DNA from: an uncultured Paracoccaceae bacterium
GTDB lineage: Bacteria; Pseudomonadota; Alphaproteobacteria; Rhodobacterales; Rhodobacteraceae
Direction: 5' to 3'
DNA length: 64,000 nt
Assembly (NCBI GenBank): GCA_947500005.1
Contig: CANMQJ010000002.1
Span: 186,001 to 250,000, forward strand
The notes beneath the pieces are model-generated. The model searched no databases. It was not told the DNA's origin and worked only from the letters and a program-made list of their open reading frames with translations. Positions 19,422 through 27,367 of this stretch are shown here, piece by piece; position 1 is the first letter of the stretch; each line of letters opens with the position of its first letter. Position numbers and translations under genes: made by a program.

Positions 19422-20372
19422 TCAGGTCACCGGCGCGGCCTGGCCCTTGGACGAGGTGAGGGCGAGGAAGACATCCTGCAGGTCCGCCTCCTCGGTCTTG
19501 ACGTCGCGGATACGAATCCCGGCCGCGCGCACGGCTTCCAGCACCGCCTCGGCGCTGGTGGCCGAGCTGCGGTAATGAAGCACCAGGGCCCCGTCCTGGC
19601 GCCGCTGGCAGGTGATCCCCGCGCCCCGCGGCTCGGAGGTCACGGGCCCGTCGGGATGGATCACCATCGCCCGCGCGTCGAGCCGGCCGAGCAGGTTGGC
19701 GGTGCTGTCCTGCGCCACCAGCCTGCCCTGGTTGATGATGGCGATCTCGTCACACATCTCCTGCGCCTCTTCTAGGTAATGGGTGGTCAGGATGATGGTC
19801 ATCCCCTGTTCGTTGAGCTTGCGGACATTGGCCCAGAGCATCTGGCGCAGCTCGATATCCACGCCCGCCGTAGGCTCGTCGAGCACCAGCACATGCGGCC
19901 GGTGCACAAGCGCCTTGCCCAGCAGAAGCCTTCGCCGCATCCCGCCCGAAAGCGTGCGCGCATAGGCGTCGGCCTTGTCCGAGAGGCCGATCATCTCGAG
20001 GATCTCGTCGCTGCGCCGTTGCGACTTCGGCACACCGTAGAGCCCGGCCTGCACCTCGAGCGCGCCGCGGGGGGTGAAGAACGGGTCGAGGTTCAACTCC
20101 TGCGGCATCACCCCGATCGAGGCGCGGCTCTGCCGCGGGTTGCGATCCTGGTCGAAGCCCCAGATCGTGACGCTGCCCGAGGTCTTGACCACCAGCCCGG
20201 CCAGGATGTTGATCAGCGTCGACTTGCCCGCACCGTTCGGCCCCAGCAGGCCGAAGACAGAGCCGCGCGGCACGGTCAGGTCGATGCCGGCCAGCGCGTG
20301 TTTCTCGGGCGCGCCGCGCCCGGCGGCATAGGTCTTGGTCAGCCCTTCGATCCGGATTGCCGCGTCACTCAT
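19422..20372 (-). CDS. ABC transporter ATP-binding protein (multidrug/CcmA-like)
   Basis: [50 protein letters not shown]. Confidence 0.92.
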   Translation of the reverse strand: MSDAAIRIEGLTKTYAAGRGAPEKHALAGIDLTVPRGSVFGLLGPNGAGKSTLINILAGLVVKTSGSVTIWGFDQDRNPRQSRASIGVMPQELNLDPFFTPRGALEVQAGLYGVPKSQRRSDEILEMIGLSDKADAYARTLSGGMRRRLLLGKALVHRPHVLVLDEPTAGVDIELRQMLWANVRKLNEQGMTIILTTHYLEEAQEMCDEIAIINQGRLVAQDSTANLLGRLDARAMVIHPDGPVTSEPRGAGITCQRRQDGALVLHYRSSATSAEAVLEAVRAAGIRIRDVKTEEADLQDVFLALTSSKGQAAPVT

Positions 20373-20458
20373 CGCGCCTCTTGCCCCCTGCATTGGCTTC
20401 GCTCATAAACGCACCTAATCCATGCCCGCGAGGCCCACAAGCCGGAGGACCGCCAGCG

Positions 20459-20638
20459 ATGAGTATCGACGCCCCTGAGACCAAGATCGTGGAAAGCTCC
20501 CGCGTGGCCTGCGACGGGGGCGAGGGCGCTCTGGGACATCCCCGCGTGTGGCTGCACATTCCGGCCGAGCAGGGATGGGTCGAGTGCCCCTATTGCGACT
20601 GCAAATACGTGCTCAAGGGGCACGGGGACGCGGCCTGA
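20459..20638 (+). CDS. zinc-finger domain protein, NDUFS6-like zf-CHCC
   Basis: 59 aa; [20 protein letters not shown]...[14 protein letters not shown]. Confidence 0.85.
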   Translation: MSIDAPETKIVESSRVACDGGEGALGHPRVWLHIPAEQGWVECPYCDCKYVLKGHGDAA

Positions 20639-20667
20639 CGCGCCCGCGCGGATCGTCAAGCCCCCCG

Positions 20668-20735
20668 CCCCTGCCTTCATCTCTTCGAGAAATACTCCCG
20701 CCGGAGGCATCGCGCGGCAGCGCGATCGGCGCTGC
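20668..20735 (-). repeat. REP-like extragenic element, copy D (variant tail)
   Basis: Reverse complement reads ATCGCGC-TGCC-GCGCGAT then GCCTCCGGCGGGAGTATTTCTCGAAGAGATGAAGG. Confidence 0.65.
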
Positions 20736-20801
20736 TTGCCACTGGCATCGGCGGGCGGATCGTGGCAGGACAAACCCACCCGCCAGAACGGAGAGACGCG
20801 C

Positions 20802-23597
20802 ATGACTTTCGGCAAGGGCTGCCACCTGCACCTGATCGACGGATCGGCCTTCATTTTCCGCGCCTACCACGCGCTGCCGCCGCTCACCCGGAAATCCGAC
20901 GGGCTGCCGATCGGGGCGGTCTCGGGCTTCTGCAACATGCTGCAGCGCTATGTCGAGGGGAACCACGGCGGCGACGTGACCCATGTGGCGGTGATCTTCG
21001 ACAAGGGCAGCCACACGTTCCGCAACGATCTCTATGACCTCTACAAGGCCAATCGCGAGGCCATGCCCGAGGATCTGCGCCCGCAGATCCCGCTGACGCG
21101 CGCCGCGACCGAGGCGTTCAACATCGCCTGCAAGGAAATGGAGGGGTTCGAGGCCGATGACATCATCGCGACCCTGGCCTGCCAGGCGCGTGACGCGGGC
21201 GGGCGAGTGACGATCATCAGCTCGGACAAGGACCTGATGCAGCTGGTGGGCGGCGGGGTCGAGATGTTCGACGCGATGAAGAACCGCGCCATCGATGCCG
21301 AGGGCGTGATGGAGAAATTCGGCGTGGGGCCGGATCGCGTGGTGGATGTGCAGGCGCTGGCGGGCGACTCGGTCGACAACGTGCCGGGCGCGCCGGGGAT
21401 CGGGATCAAGACCGCCGCGCTGCTGATCAACGAGTTCGGCTCGCTCGAGGCGCTGCTGGACCGCGCCGAGGAGATCAAGCAGCCCAAGCGCCGGCAGACG
21501 CTGATCGAGAAGCGCGAGCAGATCGAGCTGTCGAAGAGGCTGGTGCAGCTGGATTGCGCCACGCCGCTGGAGTTCACGCTGGACGATCTGGAGGTACGCG
21601 AGCCCGATCCCGAGCGGCTGATGGGTTTCCTGGCCGAGATGGAATTCCGGACGCTGTCCAGGCGGATCGCCGAGAAGCTGGGCGTCGAGGCGCCGGTGAT
21701 CGCCGAGGCGCCCGCGCCGCAGGCCGAGGACGCGCCCGAGCCCGAAGCGGTGCCCTTCGACGCCGGTGCCTATGAATGCGTGCGCGACATGGCGGCGCTG
21801 GCGCCCTGGCTCGACCGGATCCGCGAACGGGGCTATGTGGCCATCGACACCGAGACCACCGCGCTGAACGAGATGGTGGCCGAGCTGGTGGGCGTTTCGC
21901 TTTGCGTCGATGCCGGACGGGCCTGTTACATCCCGCTGACGCACAAGGATGGCGGGTCGGACGACCTGTTCGGCGCCGAGGCGCTGGCCGGGGGGCAGAT
22001 CGCGCTGGAGGAGGCGCTGGCGGCGCTCAAGCCGATCCTGGAGGATCCCGCGATCCTGAAGATCGGGCAGAACGTCAAATACGATGCCAAGATCCTTTCG
22101 CGCTGCGGCATCGAGATGGCACCGATCGACGACACGATGCTGATGTCCTACGCGATGCATGGCGGCGAGCACGGGCACGGGATGGACACGCTGAGCGAGC
22201 GCTATCTCGGCCACACGCCGATCCCGATCAAGCCGCTGCTGGGCGCGGGCAAGTCGGCGATCACCTTCGACAAGGTGAAGATCGAGGATGCCACACCCTA
22301 TGCGGCGGAGGATGCCGATATCACCCTGCGCCTGTGGCAGCTCTTCAAGCCGCAGCTGCACCGGGCAAAGGTGACCACCGTCTACGAGACTCTGGAACGC
22401 CCGCTGGTGCCGGTGCTGGCGCGGATGGAGATGCATGGCGTGAAGGTGGATCGCGACGTGCTGAGCCGCATGTCGAACGCCTTTTCGCAGAAGATGGCCG
22501 CGCTGGAGGCCGAGATTCACGAGCTGGCTGGTGAGCCGTTCAACGTGGGATCGCCCGCGCAGCTGGGCGAGATCCTGTTCGACAGGATGTCGCTGCCCGG
22601 TGGCAAGAAGGGCAAGACCGGGAAATATTCCACCCCCGCCGACGTGCTGGAGGACCTGGCGACCGAGCATGACCTGCCGCGCCGGGTGCTGGACTGGCGG
22701 CAGCTGTCGAAGCTGAAATCGACCTATACGGACGCGTTGCAGACCCATATCAACCCCGAGACGGGGCGGGTGCATACCTCGTACTCGATCACCGGCGCCA
22801 ATACCGGGCGGCTGGCCTCGACCGATCCGAACCTTCAGAACATCCCCGTCAGGACCGAGGAGGGGCGGCGCATCCGCGAGGCTTTCGTGGCCGAGCCGGG
22901 CAATGTGCTGGTCAGTCTCGACTATTCCCAGATCGAGCTGCGCATCCTGGCCCATATCGCCGATATTCCGGCGCTGAAACAAGCCTTTGCCGAGGGGTTG
23001 GACATTCACGCGATGACCGCCTCGGAGATGTTCGACGTGCCGCTGGAGGCGATGACGCCGGAGATCCGGCGACAGGCGAAGGCGATCAATTTCGGCGTGA
23101 TCTACGGCATCTCGGGCTTTGGCCTGGCGCGCAACCTGCGCATCCCGCGGGCCGAGGCGCAGGGCTTCATCGACCGGTATTTCGAGCGTTTCCCCGGCAT
23201 CCGCGCCTATATGGACGAGACGGTGGGGTTCGCGAAGGAACATGGATTTGTCCAGACGCTGTTCGGGCGCAGGATCCACACGCCCGAGATCAATGCCAAG
23301 GGCCCCACGGCCGGGTTCGCCAAGCGCGCCGCGATCAACGCGCCGATCCAGGGCACGGCGGCGGACGTGATCCGGCGCGCCATGGTGCGGATGCCCGGGG
23401 CCATTAAAGGCATGCCGGCGAAGATGCTGCTGCAGGTCCATGACGAATTGCTGTTCGAGGTGGCCGAGGACGCGGTGGACCCGCTGGTCTCGGCGGCGCG
23501 CGAGGTGATGGAGGGCGCGGCGGACCCGGCGGTGAAGCTGGACGTGCGGCTGGTCGTCGATGCCGGACAGGGCGCGAACTGGGCCCAAGCGCATTGA
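20802..23597 (+). CDS. polA: DNA polymerase I
   Basis: 5' nuclease domain, 3'-5' exonuclease domain (AIDTETTALNEM), polymerase motifs (LASTDPNLQNIPVRTEEGRRIREAF, DYSQIELRILAH, QVHDELLFEV). Confidence 0.98.
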   Translation: MTFGKGCHLHLIDGSAFIFRAYHALPPLTRKSDGLPIGAVSGFCNMLQRYVEGNHGGDVTHVAVIFDKGSHTFRNDLYDLYKANREAMPEDLRPQIPLTRAATEAFNIACKEMEGFEADDIIATLACQARDAGGRVTIISSDKDLMQLVGGGVEMFDAMKNRAIDAEGVMEKFGVGPDRVVDVQALAGDSVDNVPGAPGIGIKTAALLINEFGSLEALLDRAEEIKQPKRRQTLIEKREQIELSKRLVQLDCATPLEFTLDDLEVREPDPERLMGFLAEMEFRTLSRRIAEKLGVEAPVIAEAPAPQAEDAPEPEAVPFDAGAYECVRDMAALAPWLDRIRERGYVAIDTETTALNEMVAELVGVSLCVDAGRACYIPLTHKDGGSDDLFGAEALAGGQIALEEALAALKPILEDPAILKIGQNVKYDAKILSRCGIEMAPIDDTMLMSYAMHGGEHGHGMDTLSERYLGHTPIPIKPLLGAGKSAITFDKVKIEDATPYAAEDADITLRLWQLFKPQLHRAKVTTVYETLERPLVPVLARMEMHGVKVDRDVLSRMSNAFSQKMAALEAEIHELAGEPFNVGSPAQLGEILFDRMSLPGGKKGKTGKYSTPADVLEDLATEHDLPRRVLDWRQLSKLKSTYTDALQTHINPETGRVHTSYSITGANTGRLASTDPNLQNIPVRTEEGRRIREAFVAEPGNVLVSLDYSQIELRILAHIADIPALKQAFAEGLDIHAMTASEMFDVPLEAMTPEIRRQAKAINFGVIYGISGFGLARNLRIPRAEAQGFIDRYFERFPGIRAYMDETVGFAKEHGFVQTLFGRRIHTPEINAKGPTAGFAKRAAINAPIQGTAADVIRRAMVRMPGAIKGMPAKMLLQVHDELLFEVAEDAVDPLVSAAREVMEGAADPAVKLDVRLVVDAGQGANWAQAH

Positions 23598-23618
23598 GCC
23601 GGTGAGGCGGGGCCACCC

Positions 23619-23730
23619 TGCAGCACCCCTGCGGGGTTCATACCGGTGGCACCCCTGCGGGGTGCGGGGGGCTCTGCCCCCGTCGCGGCAGGCCGCGACT
23701 CCCCCGGGATATTTCAGGCAAGAGGAAGGG
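23619..23730 (+). repeat. REP-like extragenic element, copy E, with extra palindromes
   Basis: GCACCCCTGCGGGGT twice (23623, 23649), GGGGGCTCTGCCCCC, hairpin GTCGCGGC-AG-GCCGCGAC, tail TCCCCCGGGATATTTCAGGCAAGAGGAAGG. Confidence 0.75.
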
Positions 23731-23742
23731 GCGGGCGCGCGC

Positions 23743-23973
23743 TCAGGCGGTCTGGCGGGTGAGCCGGGCGACGAGGCGGCGGATCAGCGGGCCCGCCACG
23801 AGGATGACCGCGAAGGCGATGGGCCAGCCGAAGCCCCAGGCCGCCATCCAGGCGCCGAAGGTCTGGGCGCCGAGGCCAAGGGATTTGATCGTGGCGACAC
23901 AGGTGACGATGCAGGACATCAGCCCCGAGGTGAGCAGGGCGGCGAGGACGGGGGCGAATCGGGCGGGTATCAT
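23743..23973 (-). CDS. DUF2798 domain-containing small membrane protein
   Basis: Two TM segments; SCIVTCVATIKSLG...WMAAWGFGWPIAFAVILVAGPLIRRLV. Confidence 0.8.
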   Translation of the reverse strand: MIPARFAPVLAALLTSGLMSCIVTCVATIKSLGLGAQTFGAWMAAWGFGWPIAFAVILVAGPLIRRLVARLTRQTA

Positions 23974-24048
23974 CGGGGTCTCCAGTCGGCTCTCCGGATT
24001 CTCATGCAACAAGAGGAATATGAAATCCAGAGGCCTGGCCCGCGACTT

Positions 24049-24804
24049 TCAGTCCCGCATCCAACCGAGCGATGCCGCGGTCTCGTGCGTGGACGGGTGG
24101 TATTCGGCGCTGACCCACCCGTTGTAGCCGCTTGCGTCGATGGCGGCGAAGAGCGCGGGGAAGTCGGTGGGGCCGCGCCCGGGTTCGGAGCGCTCGGGGG
24201 CGGCGCCGATCTGGACATGGGCGGCGCGGGGGCCGTGTCTGTCCCACACCGCAAGCGCGTCGCCATGGATCATCTGCGCGTGGAAGGCGTCGTATTGCAG
24301 GGCGACATTGGGCCGGTCCACGGCGTCGAGGATCTCGGCCGCCTGCTCGTAATCGTCGAGGAAATAGCCCGGCTGCGAGACGGGGTTGAGCGGTTCGATG
24401 GTGAAGCGCTGCCCCGGCCAGGCATCGGCAAGCCATTGCAGGTTGGCGATGAAGGTCTCCTGCGCGGCCGGCCCCTTGGCCGGTCCCGACATGACATGGA
24501 TGAGGCCGGGGCGCAGTTCGGCGGCGAAGCGCATGGTGCGCGCCATGTCGGAGCGGAACCGCGCGACCCCGTCGGGCAGCGCGGCATAGCCGGGCGTGCC
24601 GCCGGTGTAGTTGGGCGGGGGCGCGTTCATCAGCACGAAATCGAGCCCGCTGGCCAGCAGGGCGCGCTGCGTGAACTTGGTGGCGATGTCATAGGGAAAC
24701 AGCACCTCGGCCCCGGTGAAGCCCGCCCGCGCGGCGGCGGTGAACCGGTCGAGGAAGGGCAGTTCGGTGAACAGAAGCGAGAGATTGGCGGCGAAACGGG
24801 GCAT
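24049..24804 (-). CDS. hydroxypyruvate isomerase family protein (TIM barrel)
   Basis: MPRFAANLSLLFTELPFLDRFTAAARAGFTGAEVLFPYD...EPLNPVSQPGYFL. Confidence 0.88.
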   Translation of the reverse strand: MPRFAANLSLLFTELPFLDRFTAAARAGFTGAEVLFPYDIATKFTQRALLASGLDFVLMNAPPPNYTGGTPGYAALPDGVARFRSDMARTMRFAAELRPGLIHVMSGPAKGPAAQETFIANLQWLADAWPGQRFTIEPLNPVSQPGYFLDDYEQAAEILDAVDRPNVALQYDAFHAQMIHGDALAVWDRHGPRAAHVQIGAAPERSEPGRGPTDFPALFAAIDASGYNGWVSAEYHPSTHETAASLGWMRD

Positions 24805-24841
24805 GATAGGGTTTCAGCCTGCCTGCACCGATCAATGCCCG

Positions 24842-25423
24842 TCAAGCCCGGTCGAGATCTTCGGAGGGCATGATGGGAAAGAAGCGGTTCTGCGACCAGA
24901 GGCCGAACCAGCCGTCATGATGGGCGCCGAGTTCCACCAGCCGGTAGAAGCTCTTGCGGTCGATCAGCGCCTCGAGCCCGGCGCGGATGTGGACATAGGG
25001 GGACGGTTCGTCCGTTTCGGGGTCGCGGGTGACGCGGAGGGGGTTATCCTCGCCCGCCGTGGCGGTGTCGCCGAGATTCGTGGTGAAGGTCAGGACCTGC
25101 GCCCTGCCCTGCCCGGCGGCAGTGAAATCGACGGCGACGAAGGGGGCGTCCTCGACCTCGATCCGCCATTTTTCCACCGGGGTGACCAGAAAATAGGCAT
25201 CCCCCTCGCGCTTGAGGATGGTGGAGAAGAGCCGGACGAGGCCGGGTCGTGTCATCGGGGTGCCCTCGTGGTACCAGGTTCCGTCGCGGGCGATGCGGAT
25301 GTCGATATTTCCCGACAGCTCGGGGTTCCACAGGTGGACGGGGGGCAAGCCCTTGCCCTGCGCGGCTTTTGCCGCCGTTGCGATCTGGTCGGCCGAAGGG
25401 ATCACGGGAGATTGTCCGCTCAT
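24842..25423 (-). CDS. DUF1285 domain-containing protein
   Basis: SGNIDIRIARDGTWYHEGTPMTRPGLVRLFSTILKREGDAYFLVTPVEKWRIEVEDAPF; start placed at MSGQSP. Confidence 0.85.
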   Translation of the reverse strand: MSGQSPVIPSADQIATAAKAAQGKGLPPVHLWNPELSGNIDIRIARDGTWYHEGTPMTRPGLVRLFSTILKREGDAYFLVTPVEKWRIEVEDAPFVAVDFTAAGQGRAQVLTFTTNLGDTATAGEDNPLRVTRDPETDEPSPYVHIRAGLEALIDRKSFYRLVELGAHHDGWFGLWSQNRFFPIMPSEDLDRA

Positions 25424-25487
25424 TGCTTTTGCCATTTCCTGTGCGCGAGATACACTCATCCCATATATGTCCATGGAAGGGAATGTC

Positions 25488-26495
25488 ATGTCCGAGCCTG
25501 CCGACCTGGTCGCCGAGATCGAGGCCCTTGAAGACAAGCTGCGCGAGGCCAAGACCTCGATCACCCGGAGGTTCATCGGGCAGGAGCAGGTCGTGGACCT
25601 GACGCTGGCCGCGCTGCTGTGCGGGGGGCATGCCCTGCTGATCGGCCTGCCGGGGCTGGGCAAGACGCGCCTGGTCGAGACATTGAGCACGGTGATGGGA
25701 CTGAAGGGCAACCGCATCCAGTTCACGCCGGACCTGATGCCGGCGGATATCCTGGGATCGGAGGTTCTGGACACTGCCGAGGATGGCACGCGGGCGTTCC
25801 GGTTCATCCCCGGGCCGGTCTTCTGCCAGCTTCTTATGGCCGACGAGATCAACCGGGCCAGCCCGCGCACGCAATCGGCGCTGCTTCAGGCGATGCAGGA
25901 AAAGACGGTGACGGTAGCGGGCGAGGATCGCTCGCTGGGTCAGCCCTTTCACGTGCTGGCCACCCAGAACCCCATCGAGCAGGAGGGTACCTATCCGCTG
26001 CCCGAGGCGCAGCTGGACCGGTTCCTTGTGCAGGTGGACGTGCATTATCCCGACCGCGACACCGAACGCTCGATCCTGCTGGCCACGACCGGAGTCGAAG
26101 AGGCCGAGGCGGCGCAGGTGTTCACCCGCGACGATCTGCTGGCGGCGCAGCGGCTGCTGCGGCGGATGCCGGTGGGCGAATCGGTGGTGGAGGTGATCCT
26201 GGACCTTGTCCGCGCCTTCCGGCCCGAGGAGCCGGGCGTGTCCGAGCGGGTGCGCGAGACGGTGGCCTGGGGGCCCGGGCCACGCGCGGCGCAGGCGCTG
26301 ATGCTGACGGTGCGGGCGCGGGCGCTGTTGCAGGGGCGGCTGGCGCCCAATGCCGAGGACGTGGTCGCGATGGCGCGGCCCGTGCTGAGCCACCGGATGG
26401 CGCTGAACTTTGCCGCGCGGGCGCGCGGAGACAGCCTGGCCGACCTGATCGAGACCACCGCGCGCGCCCTGACGCGCAGCGAGGAGGCGGCGTGA
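25488..26495 (+). CDS. MoxR family AAA+ ATPase
   Basis: IGLPGLGKTRLVETL, ADEINRASPRTQSALLQAMQEK, ATQNPIEQEGTYPLPEAQLDRF. Confidence 0.95.
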   Translation: MSEPADLVAEIEALEDKLREAKTSITRRFIGQEQVVDLTLAALLCGGHALLIGLPGLGKTRLVETLSTVMGLKGNRIQFTPDLMPADILGSEVLDTAEDGTRAFRFIPGPVFCQLLMADEINRASPRTQSALLQAMQEKTVTVAGEDRSLGQPFHVLATQNPIEQEGTYPLPEAQLDRFLVQVDVHYPDRDTERSILLATTGVEEAEAAQVFTRDDLLAAQRLLRRMPVGESVVEVILDLVRAFRPEEPGVSERVRETVAWGPGPRAAQALMLTVRARALLQGRLAPNAEDVVAMARPVLSHRMALNFAARARGDSLADLIETTARALTRSEEAA

Positions 26496-27367
26496 GCGCT
26501 CCCCTCGCCCTTCGCGGACGGGCCGAGACCGAGGCCGGGCGGTTTCCACCGCTTCTGGCCAGGGCCGAGCATCTGGCGGGCACCGTCCTGCTGGGTGAGC
26601 ATGGCCGGCGGCGCGCGGGGCTGGGGGATGATTTCTGGCAATACCGGCCGGCGCAGCCAGGCGACAGCCGGCGGATGATCGACCACCGCCGCTCGGCGCG
26701 GGGCGACACGCAATTCGTGCGCGAGCGGGAATGGCAGATCGCGCAGTCGGTGATGCTGTGGGTGGATCAGGGCGCCTCGATGCGCTTTGCCTCGGACAGG
26801 AAATACCCCGAGAAGATCGAACGGGCGCGGGTTCTGGCGCTGGCGGTGGCGATCCTGCTGGTGCGCGGGGGCGAGCGCGTGGGCCTGACCGGCACGCGCC
26901 TGCCGCCCCGGCGCGGCGACGCGCAGATCGCGCGGCTTGCGCAGCTTTGGGTCGAGGATGACGAGACGGATTATGCCCCGCCCGAGCATCGGGCGATGAT
27001 CCCGCATGCGCGGGCGGTCTTCATCTCGGATTTCCTGGGTTCGATGGAGGAGGTCCGCCTGGCACTGACCAAGGCCGCCGATCGGGGCATGCGGGGGGTG
27101 GTGTTGCAGGTTCTGGACCCGGGCGAGGAGGCGTTTCCCTTTCACGGGCGGACGATCTTTCAAAGCGTCGGCGGCACCGTGCGGCACGAGACGCTGAAGG
27201 CCGGCGACCTGAAGGAACGCTATGTCGCGCGTCTGGCCGAGCGCAAGGGCGAGTTGCAGGCGCTGTGCCATGCGACGGGCTGGCGGTTCGGCACGCATCA
27301 CACCGGCGACAGCGCGCAAGCGGCGCTCTTGTGGCTTTATCGCGCGCTGGACGGGGGAATGCGATGA
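26492..27367 (+). CDS. DUF58 domain-containing protein
   Basis: RRRAGLGDDFWQYRPAQPGDSRRMIDHRRSARGDTQFVREREWQ; start overlaps the moxR stop. Confidence 0.93.
   Translation: MSAPLALRGRAETEAGRFPPLLARAEHLAGTVLLGEHGRRRAGLGDDFWQYRPAQPGDSRRMIDHRRSARGDTQFVREREWQIAQSVMLWVDQGASMRFASDRKYPEKIERARVLALAVAILLVRGGERVGLTGTRLPPRRGDAQIARLAQLWVEDDETDYAPPEHRAMIPHARAVFISDFLGSMEEVRLALTKAADRGMRGVVLQVLDPGEEAFPFHGRTIFQSVGGTVRHETLKAGDLKERYVARLAERKGELQALCHATGWRFGTHHTGDSAQAALLWLYRALDGGMR

Noticed and set aside
20613-23594. 993-aa minus-strand ORF antisense to polA
   Set aside because: High-GC shadow ORF; His/Arg/Gly/Gln-rich with no domain logic, while the + strand is unambiguous PolA.
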